Positions 1-7,713 are shown, counted from the first letter of the stretch. The stretch: DNA of 11,777 nt from Methylotenera_A sp031399315 (GCA_031399315.1 JANNOS010000108.1:1-11777); one strand, 5' to 3'. Translations and numbers: made by a program. The notes: generated by a model from the sequence alone, not told the origin.

Positions 1-881
1 ACAGGGAGAAACCCCAATAGCAATGCAGAGAGAGACCTATAAACCGCTAACAGTAGCAGGGCGATTAACACGGTGCTGACAACAAATATGATGCGCACTT
101 GGCTTTTGATGGTGTCACGCGCAACTACTGAAAACACGCCGGGGCCAGTCATCAATAATGTAGGCTGGGGTGTGGCTGCTATATGTTTCGTCGCTTGGTC
201 GAATTCATTTTGAATGAATTGCATCGCCTGTTTTTGGGCGTCTGTGTCCGAGCCTACAGCGCTAGTCTGTAACAGCAGCAAGGCCGTATTGCCATCTCGT
301 GAGGCCCATATGCCTTCTACAAGTTCGGGTTTATTGCCGGCATTCATTGCATCCAGAAGCTGCAGCATTTCACCAGTGGGGTCATTCGGCAGTAGCGATT
401 TGATGAGCAAACCAGCTGGTGAGGCAATCTGGTCGATGCTGTCGCTGATCGCGGTATGCAGGCCATCTATGCTGAAGTGTTCAGGCGTGACTGCTGGGCT
501 TAACAGATAGCGATTATTGAACAGATAATTGCGATCCTGTTCTGTGGTAATCGCCTCACCGTTATTCACGCTGACGAACGCCAGATTGCTACGCAGGTTT
601 TTTGCAATTGTTTTAGAAAGCGTAGCACGTGTGCTTGGGTCTGCGCCTTCTATGCCGACCAATATCAGACGTGAAGCCAATCCATCCTTGAGCTGATCCA
701 TCAGCAATTGTTGTTCCGCAGTAGGGTTGCTAGGCAAGAAGGCGGATAAGTCTGCAGTAAACTGGCTACGGCTGATAATAATCAGGCTGGCGACTATCAT
801 CAGCAACCATATAACGATTACAGCGTTGCAACGCCGTAGCTTGGATAGTAGCTTGGATAAGTGTGAAGTACTTGGATTCAC
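1..881 (-). CDS. MMPL/RND-superfamily exporter, N-terminal part (runs off left edge)
   Basis: The minus strand is open from a GTG at 881 to the window edge, giving 293 codons with no stop; the C-terminal part lies outside. The product starts with a short basic stretch (KLRRC), a first membrane helix at about residues 20-36, then a periplasmic domain of about 220 residues carrying the FTADLSAFLP motif typical after helix 1 of MMPL proteins. A second helix starts near residue 261 and a third near the edge. This layout (TM1, large periplasmic loop, TM2 onwards) is that of COG4258-type exporters found in aryl-polyene clusters, where they are thought to export or flip the polyene-lipid. The GTG is the first plausible start after the LolA-like gene, 29 bp past its stop. 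No good Shine-Dalgarno is seen, and the frame stays open further upstream, so the start is uncertain. Confidence 0.85.
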   Translation of the reverse strand, partial: MNPSTSHLSKLLSKLRRCNAVIVIWLLMIVASLIIISRSQFTADLSAFLPSNPTAEQQLLMDQLKDGLASRLILVGIEGADPSTRATLSKTIAKNLRSNLAFVSVNNGEAITTEQDRNYLFNNRYLLSPAVTPEHFSIDGLHTAISDSIDQIASPAGLLIKSLLPNDPTGEMLQLLDAMNAGNKPELVEGIWASRDGNTALLLLQTSAVGSDTDAQKQAMQFIQNEFDQATKHIAATPQPTLLMTGPGVFSVVARDTIKSQVRIIFVVSTVLIALLLLAVYRSLSALLLGFLP

Positions 882-910
882 GAGTAAACTGGTCTGGAAA
901 GGCTGCGATA

Positions 911-1510
911 TCAGGGTGCAGGTAAGGGCGCAGGTAAAGGCGTAATCGTCATGACTGAACTATCGCCATCTGCCTGCTTAATTTCTATGGTTTCCAGCGC
1001 ATTACCCGACCCGCTAATATTGATGCTAGTGACAACCTTTTTCATTTTATCTTCCAGCGGTAACAGGTTCAGGTTCCAATCCTGCTGAGTGCCTACCATA
1101 CTTAATTTATAGCTGCGTTCCAAGGCTTTGCGGTCACCAGCCAGCGTGCCGCGTATGCTATCGATAAACGCGGCTATTTCCGGGTAGCTTTGTAATGACA
1201 GCACATGTTTTTTACCACGTTGTTCTACAATCAATTTATCTTTATCCAGCACCATGCTCTCGGCCTTGGGTTTCAGGGTGCGCTTTTCTAGGCGGTCAGG
1301 TGCGTTATAAAACAACTCCCCCGATGACTCCACGGGTTTATCTAGAATTGCGATGGATTTTTTCTCGATAAAGCTGGCATGGCCAGTCCGCGTGGTAGCC
1401 AAAGATTGCATCAGCTGGTCCAAATCCCAAGTAGCTTCCGCATGAATAGGTGAAGAAATAGCCCACAAGCTACATACAAGTAAACAAAGACGTAGAAGAC
1501 GATTATTCAT
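911..1510 (-). CDS. LolA-like periplasmic lipoprotein/lipid carrier protein
   Basis: The product is 199 residues from the Met at 1510. It has a clear Sec signal peptide: basic NNRLLR, a hydrophobic core, and probable cleavage after PIHA (residue 24). The mature part starts WDLDQLMQSLA and is followed by the strand-rich pattern of LolA/LolB-fold proteins (ASFIEKKS, GELFYNAPDRLEKRT, SMVLDKDKLIV, then GTQQDWNLNLLP). The length fits LolA (about 200). Family members shuttle lipoproteins or lipids through the periplasm; in aryl-polyene clusters a LolA relative next to the MMPL exporter is presumed to move the polyene-lipid to the outer membrane. The start at 1510 overlaps the acyltransferase stop by 8 bp and gives the better signal peptide, with AAAAGGG about 11 bp upstream. 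An in-frame ATG at 1531 is an alternative. The C-terminus is an odd PLPAPLPAP tail. Confidence 0.85.
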   Translation of the reverse strand: MNNRLLRLCLLVCSLWAISSPIHAEATWDLDQLMQSLATTRTGHASFIEKKSIAILDKPVESSGELFYNAPDRLEKRTLKPKAESMVLDKDKLIVEQRGKKHVLSLQSYPEIAAFIDSIRGTLAGDRKALERSYKLSMVGTQQDWNLNLLPLEDKMKKVVTSINISGSGNALETIEIKQADGDSSVMTITPLPAPLPAP

Positions 1511-2465
1511 GGATATGATGACCCTTTTCATTTAATGAGGCTGGTACCGATTGCCAGTAATCGAAAAAATTAAACCAATTGTAAGGTGCTAAACGCGTAT
1601 AGCGATTCAGCAACTCGGTATAACGGGCAATGGCTGTATCCACTGCTTGGTCGCGCTGTCCGCGCGGAATCTCGGCAAAGTCGGCCAACGTTTCAAAATG
1701 CACTTGGTAGCGATTGTCACCCATATATAGCCCCACCATGAATACTACCTGGCGCCGTAGTAATGCCGCCATGCGGAATGGTCCAGTGGGTATTGCCGCA
1801 GTCGCGCCGAGTAACTCTACCTGTGCCATAGGTTCATCGCCTAATGTACGATCTGACAACATCCCAACCAGCATGCCTTCATCTAGGTGTTGCTGTACTT
1901 GCAACATAGAATCGATATGCCCCAAAGGGATAACGTCCATGGAGGCTTCTGGGTTGATTGCGGAAAGTATGGCGTTGATTTTCTGGGCATTATCTTTGTG
2001 CATGACCATAGCCACACTCAGACCAGGCACTTTTCGACCTATGGCACGCATCACTTCAAAGCTGCCCAAGTGCGCGCCCATAAGCAGCACTCCTTTTTTG
2101 GCGTCGATTAATGGACGAATGACGTTTTCGCCCTGAATATCGATATCAAACAAATCGTAACGGCGGTTGATAAGATAAATGCGATCATGGATGGTGGAGG
2201 CGAAACAGAAAAAATGTTTATATAGGTCTAACAAATTAGCTGGTCGGCCCAAAGCACGCGGCAAATAGCCTAAAGATGCACGACGGTTAGCGGGGGCAAA
2301 CAATACGAAATACAGCGCAATCAAATGCAGTACCAAACGTCCGACGCGGCGGCCTAAGCGCAGCGATATCCAACTCATGATACGCAACATCAGCATATTG
2401 CTACGTTCTTTATGCTTGAGCCAAGACGCAGATTTCTGGTAAGTGCTTTCCTCAGTCTGCGTCAT
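1503..2465 (-). CDS. LpxL/HtrB-family lipid acyltransferase, stand-alone form
   Basis: The product is 320 residues and resembles the lysophospholipid/lipid A acyltransferase family (COG4261/LpxL type). It has a basic N-terminal region, a hydrophobic segment at about residues 43-57 that probably anchors it to the inner membrane, and the catalytic HX4E motif GAHLGSFE with His132 and Glu137. A GMLSDR segment around residues 200-206 and the GPFRMAALLRR block are also typical. It probably transfers an acyl group, possibly the polyene chain from the cluster's ACP, to a lipid acceptor. The ATG overlaps the dehydratase stop by 4 bp (ATGA), with a purine-rich GAGTGGAG upstream, so translation is probably coupled. 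In many aryl-polyene clusters this domain is fused to a family 2 glycosyltransferase; no such domain is present here. Confidence 0.85.
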   Translation of the reverse strand: MTQTEESTYQKSASWLKHKERSNMLMLRIMSWISLRLGRRVGRLVLHLIALYFVLFAPANRRASLGYLPRALGRPANLLDLYKHFFCFASTIHDRIYLINRRYDLFDIDIQGENVIRPLIDAKKGVLLMGAHLGSFEVMRAIGRKVPGLSVAMVMHKDNAQKINAILSAINPEASMDVIPLGHIDSMLQVQQHLDEGMLVGMLSDRTLGDEPMAQVELLGATAAIPTGPFRMAALLRRQVVFMVGLYMGDNRYQVHFETLADFAEIPRGQRDQAVDTAIARYTELLNRYTRLAPYNWFNFFDYWQSVPASLNEKGHHIHE

Positions 2466-2827
2466 ACTCCACTCTCTAATGACTTGGCTAACGGCTTGGA
2501 TTTTAATACTAAACTGCCTATTAAAATTTTGCGGCTGTTGTTCTCTAGCCCTTCACATTGCACTTCAAATTTACATTGCACTTCAAATTTAATGGTGCCA
2601 TTCACCGATTGTTCGTGCTCGATGATGATCGATTCGCCAGGTTTTAATGGGCTCAGGAATTTGACTGAGCTCACTTGCCAAGTTGTGGCAGGCATTCCAC
2701 TATCGGTAACAATGGCATGCATCACTTCATCCAACAATACCACGCCCGGTACGATGGGTGTGCCAGGAAAATGCCCGGCAAACGCGGGGTGGGTCGGCGA
2801 GATACTGAGAGGTGTTTGCTTTTTCAT
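2462..2827 (-). CDS. 3-hydroxyacyl-ACP dehydratase, hotdog fold (FabZ/ApeP-like)
   Basis: The product is 121 residues from the Met at 2827. It opens with HPAFAGHFPGTPIVPGVVLL, the active-site block of FabZ/FabA-type hotdog dehydratases, with the likely catalytic His19 in HFPG. The central block VSSVKFLSPLKPGE is the usual substrate-tunnel strand. The enzyme should remove water from 3-hydroxyacyl-ACP to give the trans-2-enoyl form during polyene chain growth. Residues 80-91 contain KFEVQC twice in tandem, from an exact 18-bp DNA duplication within a predicted strand. The start at 2827 lies 10 bp after the ligase stop and places the active site at the usual distance. The upstream ATG at 2866 would overlap the ligase by 29 bp and adds a non-conserved tail. 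The next gene overlaps its stop by 4 bp. Confidence 0.88.
   Translation of the reverse strand: MKKQTPLSISPTHPAFAGHFPGTPIVPGVVLLDEVMHAIVTDSGMPATTWQVSSVKFLSPLKPGESIIIEHEQSVNGTIKFEVQCKFEVQCEGLENNSRKILIGSLVLKSKPLAKSLESGV
2555..2590. repeat. Exact 18-bp tandem duplication inside the dehydratase gene
   Basis: Two adjacent identical copies of acattgcacttcaaattt lie at 2555-2572 and 2573-2590. The unit is six codons, so the frame is kept and the protein carries KFEVQC twice. Confidence 0.97.
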
Positions 2828-2837
2828 GGCTGTATTT

Positions 2838-4220
2838 TCAAGGACTGCACTCTGATTGATTAGCATGCATATGCTGGCTAATCAGTTGTTGTAATGCATT
2901 GCGCGGTAGTTTGCCAGTGCTGTTGCGTGGCAACGATTGCACAAACAGCAATGGCCGCGGTAAAAATACTGGATCTATGCGGGTGCGTAATTCAGCCAAT
3001 ATTTGAGCAGCAGTTAGATTAGGGGCCACTACACAGGCGCACAGGCGCGTAACATGGTCATGCGAGAGCTCATCTGGCATGAAAAAAGCACCATCGATGA
3101 CGCTGCTGATGCTATTTAAATGATGGTTAAGGTTGGCTATTGAGCTGCGCTTGCCAGCGATATTGATGATATCTTGCATGCGACCTTGTAGCAGAAAGCG
3201 GTCATTTTCAAGGGGTTCAATCACATCGTTCAGCGGTACGGCAATTTCCACATGCCCGCCATCAGCCCAGAATCGCTCATCACGTGCACTTAGGCGCACA
3301 TTGGGCAAGAGCTGCCATTCTTCAGTCTTGGTAGTCTGGCGAGTAGCAATCTGGCCGGTTTCGGTGCTGCCATATATCTCGATTAAAGGTGCTTTTAGCG
3401 ACACTTCTACTTTATGCGCCAGCGCGGTGGATAAGGGTGCTGTGGCAGATAAGACCATAGATAGTTCGGGCAACTCAATATCCGCGTTTAACAGCAATCG
3501 CAAATGCAACGGCGTAGAAACCAATATGCGCTCGCCTGCAATGTCAGTTAATGCGGCAACGATATCTGCCAGGTAAAAAGGTTGTTCGCTACTTAAGGCA
3601 TTACCGCTTTGCAATGGGAGCAATACGGTGGATTCAAAGCCATACATATGCTGTGGTGGGATGGTGCCTAAAATCGTATAGTCAGTGCTGGTATCAAGCT
3701 CGAGTCGCTCAATCTGCGCTTGGACATTGCTTACCAGCGACCCCCAGCTTTTTGTATGCGGCACTGGTGTGCCAGTAGAACCCGAAGTAAAGACGATAGC
3801 GGCCAGCTGTTTAGCGTCTATGAGTGGGGTTTCCAGCTGCTGGGCTTCGGAATGTGAGGCTTGCAGTTGTGTGGAAGCTTCAGGGTTTACTGGGTAGCTC
3901 AGCTTAGGTAATGCGATATCGCAGTCTTTATTGTCGTGCAGGCAAAATACATCAGCAGCAAATGCCTGCAGTTGCTGCACCATCTCTGGAGTGTGGGTAG
4001 GGGGCAGCAGGCTCACTTTGTTGCTGGCCATTGCCGCTGCGAAACCGACAGCAAAGTGATAACGGTCGCGGCATACATTCAATACGTGCTTACCCGCTGG
4101 CAACGCAGCGGCCAGATAGGCCACATCTGCCAAAAACCGTTCAACCAAAATAGGCGTACCTTTCCGCCATGCGATGGTTTTATCAAGTGCTGAATGGGCG
4201 ATTAAAGGTAGTTTTTGCAT
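2838..4220 (-). CDS. AMP-dependent acyl/aryl ligase (ANL superfamily)
   Basis: The product is 460 residues, short for the adenylate-forming (acyl-CoA synthetase/AMP ligase) family because the N-terminal part is reduced. Visible motifs in order are the phosphate loop TSGSTGTPVPHTK (residues 145-157), YGSTETG (283-289), the hinge-region QGRMQDIINIAGKR (345-358) and the C-terminal PRNSTGKLPR with the likely catalytic Lys437. All key elements for ATP-dependent carboxylate activation are intact. In aryl-polyene clusters the equivalent enzyme activates an aromatic starter acid such as 4-hydroxybenzoate/coumarate for loading onto the ACP; substrate here is inferred from context only. The start lies 11 bp after the membrane protein's stop. 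No strong ribosome binding site is visible. Confidence 0.9.
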   Translation of the reverse strand: MQKLPLIAHSALDKTIAWRKGTPILVERFLADVAYLAAALPAGKHVLNVCRDRYHFAVGFAAAMASNKVSLLPPTHTPEMVQQLQAFAADVFCLHDNKDCDIALPKLSYPVNPEASTQLQASHSEAQQLETPLIDAKQLAAIVFTSGSTGTPVPHTKSWGSLVSNVQAQIERLELDTSTDYTILGTIPPQHMYGFESTVLLPLQSGNALSSEQPFYLADIVAALTDIAGERILVSTPLHLRLLLNADIELPELSMVLSATAPLSTALAHKVEVSLKAPLIEIYGSTETGQIATRQTTKTEEWQLLPNVRLSARDERFWADGGHVEIAVPLNDVIEPLENDRFLLQGRMQDIINIAGKRSSIANLNHHLNSISSVIDGAFFMPDELSHDHVTRLCACVVAPNLTAAQILAELRTRIDPVFLPRPLLFVQSLPRNSTGKLPRNALQQLISQHMHANQSECSP

Positions 4221-4231
4221 GTAAGAATAGC

Positions 4232-4876
4232 TTAATGAGCGCTTTTGGAGTTCAGATAGGCGCGCACAGCATCTAGTACATTGCTCTCAGGCAAGTCGGT
4301 AAGCACTTGTCGGCGCACCATAAACTCTGCAATGAACATCAGTGCCACTAAAGGCAGTGTTAAAAAATTCACAAAGAACGACCAGTTTGTCAGTGGCACG
4401 AGAAAAAACAACAAGCTTGATACCAATATCATCATGGCAAAGAAGATGACCCAGGCGATGGTCACTTTGTACGCATAACGTTCATGGGCAACAGACAATG
4501 CGCCGCCATTGATGAGCTCAGCAAAATGAACACATAAAGCTTTATGCCCAGGTAATAGCGTTTTACCAAAAGTCACAAGCAGGATTAACATAAGCCCGAC
4601 ATCCAGCAACCAGAATATGGATGCAGTATGTTTTGCAATCAGAGGTAATGCCAACCAGCTAGCAATCAAGAAAAGCAGGATAAGGCTTATGCCTAAAAGT
4701 TTTGAAGTCACTCTCAATGCAAAAGTTAGCGTAATTAATAATAGCGGCACTAGCGCTAGCATAGCGCCGAGCATGGTGGGCTGGCCTGATGTGTTGACGT
4801 GATGAACGAGTGTCGCATATACCACGATGATCAATACGATGCCAATGCCGCGCATGACTTTCAAGGCTTTTGACAT
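4232..4876 (-). CDS. COG4648-type integral membrane protein of polyene/fatty-acid cluster
   Basis: The product is 214 residues and mostly hydrophobic, with about six predicted membrane helices (roughly residues 10-25, 35-54, 58-78, 86-106, 138-160 and 165-186). A conserved-looking soluble stretch reads FGKTLLPGHKALCVHFAELINGG (residues 103-125), followed by HERYAYKVTIAW. The short C-terminal tail is charged and probably cytoplasmic. Proteins of this kind (COG4648, predicted membrane protein) recur between the ACP and the AMP ligase in aryl-polyene clusters; their biochemical role is not established as far as I know. A membrane scaffold or a lipid-handling partner would fit. It lies 18 bp after the ACP gene and 11 bp before the ligase, so it is certainly part of the operon. 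Confidence 0.82.
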   Translation of the reverse strand: MSKALKVMRGIGIVLIIVVYATLVHHVNTSGQPTMLGAMLALVPLLLITLTFALRVTSKLLGISLILLFLIASWLALPLIAKHTASIFWLLDVGLMLILLVTFGKTLLPGHKALCVHFAELINGGALSVAHERYAYKVTIAWVIFFAMMILVSSLLFFLVPLTNWSFFVNFLTLPLVALMFIAEFMVRRQVLTDLPESNVLDAVRAYLNSKSAH

Positions 4877-4894
4877 ATATCGGCGATTACAGTG

Positions 4895-5164
4895 TTATTT
4901 GGTTTTATTGGTGGCAACATACTCTGCAAGACTACGCAGCGAACTGAAAATCTGGTGATTATTTTCGTTATCCGATTTAAGTTGCAAGCCATATTGCTTG
5001 GAAATGACTAGTGCGACTTCCAGTATATCAATCGAATCCAAACCTAGCCCGCTACCATACAGTGGGGCATCAGGTTCTATCTCAGCGGCAGCGACGTCTA
5101 GGTTCAATGCCTGTACCATCAGCTCAGCAATTTCAAGTTGTAAAGCAGTGTTATTTTCTATCAT
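4895..5164 (-). CDS. Acyl carrier protein of the polyene cluster
   Basis: The product is 89 residues. GLGLDSIDILEVAL (residues 39-52) is the phosphopantetheine attachment motif, with Ser44 as the modified residue in the D-S-I triplet. The acidic helix pattern and the final LRSLAEYVATNKTK match ACPs of type II fatty acid/polyketide systems. It should carry the growing polyene or its aryl starter for the ligase and dehydratase downstream. It is the first gene of the minus-strand run; the 345 bp upstream hold no gene, so the promoter is probably there. Aryl-polyene clusters often have two ACPs; only this one is in view. The ribosome binding site is weak (AAAAGA about 6 bp before the ATG). Confidence 0.92.
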   Translation of the reverse strand: MIENNTALQLEIAELMVQALNLDVAAAEIEPDAPLYGSGLGLDSIDILEVALVISKQYGLQLKSDNENNHQIFSSLRSLAEYVATNKTK

Positions 5165-5509
5165 AGCGGTCTTTTAATAGTGGTTTCAAATGAAAATTTG
5201 CCGAGGTTAATGAGCGCATTCTAACAGCATTGTGAACTGACTAAGCAAGCAACTACAACTAAACAGTTCTGATTTATATGATGACTGTCAAAATATAAAA
5301 CTTATCAGCCCTCAAGCAGATGATTGAGAAGTGAATAATAATAGAGGACAGACCACGGTTTCAGTAGAATATGGCAGTCGTTAAACTATCAATCGCCACA
5401 AATATAGAGTGTTATGCTACTCGCATTCTTAAAATCAATCACTGCATGATCAGTGTCGTAGCTTGGGACAAATAGATTAGATTGATGATTTATTATAGAC
5501 TCTATCAAT
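5165..5509. other. Divergent intergenic region, 345 bp, no gene
   Basis: A+T-rich spacer between the leftward polyene operon and the rightward membrane-protein gene; no credible ORF on either strand. It must hold promoters for both directions. Small inverted repeats are CACTG/CAGTG at 5440-5455 and ATTGAT/ATCAAT (5481-5486 and 5504-5509), the latter directly before the rightward ATG. Neither has features that name a regulator. Confidence 0.7.
5218..5248 (-). promoter_or_regulatory. Candidate sigma-70-like promoter for the polyene operon
   Basis: Reading leftwards, TTGCTT (5248-5243) and TAGAAT (5223-5218) are separated by 19 bp. The -10 matches five of six consensus positions; the -35 is weak and the spacer is long. 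It lies about 55-85 bp before the ACP start, a reasonable distance. Prediction only. Confidence 0.28.
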
Positions 5510-6061
5510 ATGAAAAAGAATCTTCATCCCGTTCATCAAATTGAGTTGCGTATTACTGAGCTGTCGGAGCTTTTTAACTCAATGGATCCAACGCCATTTC
5601 ATCATCGCAATCTTGATACAGATGCTGAGGAGTTCCTAGAAAGTTGGGCGCTAGACTTTCCACAAAATAGTCATTTCAAAATTATTGTACATATTGAAAA
5701 AATGCCACTAGAAGATCCTAGCAAGCTAGTCAAAGAGGCAATCCAAAACCACTTTGCAGATAAAGCAGAACGGTCTAATCATAACTTTCGTCAATACCTG
5801 CTTGAAGGCCGCGTTAGCCTTCTGATAGGCCTTAGTTTTTTGGGCGCGTGTCTACTTATAGCAGATGTACTTGACGCTAATTTTTCTAGCAATACATTTC
5901 TAAAGTTACTAAAGGAAAGTTTGCTCATTGGTGGTTGGGTTGCGATGTGGCGACCAATCCAGACTTTTTTATATGGTTGGTGGCCGATTGTTCGAAAGAG
6001 GAATGTATATCGAAACCTAACTCGAGCGAATGTGCACGTGGTGCCAATAAAAATTAGCTGA
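5510..6061 (+). CDS. Conserved hypothetical two-helix membrane protein
   Basis: The product is 183 residues. It has a soluble N-terminal part with LFNSMDPTPFHHRNLDTDAE (residues 21-40), a middle strand-like HFKIIVHIEKMP, a charged helix (KLVKEAIQNHFADKAERSNHNFRQYLLEGR), then two hydrophobic segments at about residues 102-122 and 134-155. The latter holds LLIGGWVAMWRPIQTFLYGWWP, followed by a basic tail. From memory, the DPxPFHxxxLDxDAEEF and GWVAMWRPxxxFLYxWWP blocks recur in a family of uncharacterised bacterial membrane proteins; no function is known to me. It starts without a visible ribosome binding site, stands alone on the plus strand divergent from the polyene operon, and is more A+T-rich than its neighbours. 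Confidence 0.78.
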   Translation: MKKNLHPVHQIELRITELSELFNSMDPTPFHHRNLDTDAEEFLESWALDFPQNSHFKIIVHIEKMPLEDPSKLVKEAIQNHFADKAERSNHNFRQYLLEGRVSLLIGLSFLGACLLIADVLDANFSSNTFLKLLKESLLIGGWVAMWRPIQTFLYGWWPIVRKRNVYRNLTRANVHVVPIKIS

Positions 6062-6244
6062 TAAAACTTAATTAAATTTGGTTCAGTAAAGTACTGGAAC
6101 TATTCAGATATGTCTGTCATATTTATAAGTGTTTTACTGTTTAACTATCTTAATTTAGTGTATAAATTACCCCGTTCTGGATAATAAATAGTGATATGTT
6201 GCGGTTAGTTCATGAATGGTAGTAACTATATGAGGGGCAAATTA

Positions 6245-7429
6245 ATGTCAAACATAATTCTACTAGGTACCCGTAAGGGTACAGTAATATTCGATCGTAT
6301 TAACTCTAGCTGGCATCCTCGACCAATCGCGCATGCAGGCGTTCCTGTGTGTTACGCGGCACGTGATCCTCGTGACGGTACCTTGTGGGTATCTCTGGAC
6401 CATGGGCACTGGGGGCCTAAGTTGTCTCGTTCTCGTGATGGGGGTAAAACCTGGGTCGACATTTCTTCCCTAAAATACCCTGAAGGCGCACGCTATATCG
6501 TCAAATACTTACCTACCCCAGATTTCAACCCGGAGTCACCATCCGCTCAAGCAAAGTATGCCGATGCAACCGTGCTTAAAATCTGGAATATTGCGTTTGG
6601 GAATGCCGATCAGCCTAACAGGCTATATGCTGGCACTATCCCTGGTGGTTTATTCGTCAGCGATGATGGCGGTGATAGCTGGGAACTCAACCGACCACTA
6701 TGGAACCATGATAGCCGCGGTGGCGATTTGTTCGCAGGTGATGCGACATCAGTAAACCTTTGGAACGGTACGCCAGCAAGTATCGATTATGGCATTTTTG
6801 AACCCGGCATCCACTCCATCATTGTTGATCCGCGCGATCCGGCTCATATGTATGTTGCGGTATCAACAGCAGGGGTCATCGAAACTACCGATGGTGGCCA
6901 AAGTTGGCACAGCCGTAACCAAGGCATGTTGAATGATTACATGCCGAATCCAGAATCCGATTGGTGTCATGACCCGCACTTCGTGACGAGCTGTCCTAGA
7001 AAGCCTGATCATCTTTGGCAGCAAAACCACTTCGGTGTTTTTTACAGTGATGACGGCGCAAAGAGCTGGAAAAAGGTCAGCAGACCCGATGTTGGTGTGA
7101 ATTTTGGTTTCCCAATTGTGGCTGATGCGAATGACGGACGCACCGCGTGGGTGGTACCGGCGCGTGCGGATGCAGAACGCATGGCGATTGATGGTGGTTT
7201 GTTTGTCGCACGTACGACCGATGGTGGGCAGACTTGGCAAACTTTTCGAGACGGCCTGCCGCAGGATAATGCCTACGACATCGCCCTGAGGCATGGTTTT
7301 GATTTGTCGGGTGATTGTTTATGTTTTGGCAGCACGACAGGAAATGTTCACCTGTCAGAAGACCGTGGTGAAACATGGCAATGCCTGGGTAACAATTTTC
7401 CGCCGATTTATTCAGTAAGATTTGGCTGA
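6245..7429 (+). CDS. Asp-box (BNR) beta-propeller protein, sialidase-like fold
   Basis: The product is 394 residues from the ATG at 6245, chosen because GAGGGG lies about 8 bp upstream; an in-frame ATG at 6212 lacks this. Six Asp-box motifs (S/T-x-D-x-G-x-T/S-W) are spaced through the chain: residues 63-70, 139-146, 214-221, 268-275, 324-331 and 371-378 (the last is SEDRGETW). They show a propeller of the sialidase/Vps10 type. There is no signal peptide, and I see no FRIP motif or Arg triad of true sialidases, so neuraminidase activity should not be assumed. HWGPKL and several His/Asp/Cys-rich loops (DWCHDPHFVTSC, 239-250) could bind a ligand or metal. The MoaD/ThiS-like gene follows after 5 bp, so the two are almost surely co-translated. 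The molecular role is unknown. Confidence 0.85.
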   Translation: MSNIILLGTRKGTVIFDRINSSWHPRPIAHAGVPVCYAARDPRDGTLWVSLDHGHWGPKLSRSRDGGKTWVDISSLKYPEGARYIVKYLPTPDFNPESPSAQAKYADATVLKIWNIAFGNADQPNRLYAGTIPGGLFVSDDGGDSWELNRPLWNHDSRGGDLFAGDATSVNLWNGTPASIDYGIFEPGIHSIIVDPRDPAHMYVAVSTAGVIETTDGGQSWHSRNQGMLNDYMPNPESDWCHDPHFVTSCPRKPDHLWQQNHFGVFYSDDGAKSWKKVSRPDVGVNFGFPIVADANDGRTAWVVPARADAERMAIDGGLFVARTTDGGQTWQTFRDGLPQDNAYDIALRHGFDLSGDCLCFGSTTGNVHLSEDRGETWQCLGNNFPPIYSVRFG

Positions 7430-7434
7430 ATACC

Positions 7435-7713
7435 ATGCCGCGTGTTGAAATGACGCAACATCTTTACCGGTTCTTTCCGCAATTAAAGAACCAACTGATT
7501 ACTGTGCCAGCCGGGTCGGTCACAGAAATCTTACTTGCAATCAACGAGATTGCTCCAGGCTTTACCGATTACGTGCTAGACGAACACGGTGCGCTGCGTC
7601 GGCATGTGAATATCTCTATCAACGACAACATGGTGATTGATAAAATAAAACTCTCTGATCGTGTTCCGGATGATGGAACTGTCTATATTTTCCAAGCCCT
7701 AAGCGGAGGTTAG
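7435..7713 (+). CDS. MoaD/ThiS-like ubiquitin-fold (beta-grasp) protein with C-terminal Gly-Gly
   Basis: The product is 92 residues ending in VYIFQALSGG. The exposed diglycine end, the VPAGSVTEILLAINEIAPG segment leading into the helix, and the final DGTVYIF strand are those of MoaD/ThiS sulphur carriers and related prokaryotic ubiquitin-like proteins. Such proteins are adenylated and then thiocarboxylated at the terminal Gly by an E1-like enzyme to donate sulphur, or are joined to other proteins. No E1-like, MoaE, ThiG or cysteine desulphurase gene is present here; the partner in view is the Asp-box propeller 5 bp upstream. The pair recurs in other bacteria as far as I recall, with unknown function. 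It is not safely assignable to molybdopterin or thiamine synthesis. Confidence 0.85.
   Translation: MPRVEMTQHLYRFFPQLKNQLITVPAGSVTEILLAINEIAPGFTDYVLDEHGALRRHVNISINDNMVIDKIKLSDRVPDDGTVYIFQALSGG

Noticed and set aside
1714..2136. A 140-codon plus-strand reading frame opposite the acyltransferase gene
   Set aside because: It lies fully antisense to a gene with a clear catalytic motif, and its composition is the expected mirror of that gene; no domain is recognisable.
6079..6103. Inverted repeat TTCAGTA/TACTGGAA after the two-helix membrane protein gene, as a terminator
   Set aside because: The stem has a bulge, is A+T-rich and is not followed by a T run.
6062..6244. A promoter with TATAAA at 6161 for the propeller gene
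   Set aside because: No -35 element lies at an acceptable distance; the TTTACT and TTAACT candidates give spacers of 22 and 14 bp.
6245..7429. Naming the propeller a sialidase (neuraminidase)
   Set aside because: Asp boxes occur in many propellers; the FRIP motif, Arg triad and a signal peptide are not seen.
6863..7436. Two minus-strand reading frames opposite the Asp-box propeller gene
   Set aside because: The plus strand carries six regularly spaced Asp-box motifs, so these are shadows.
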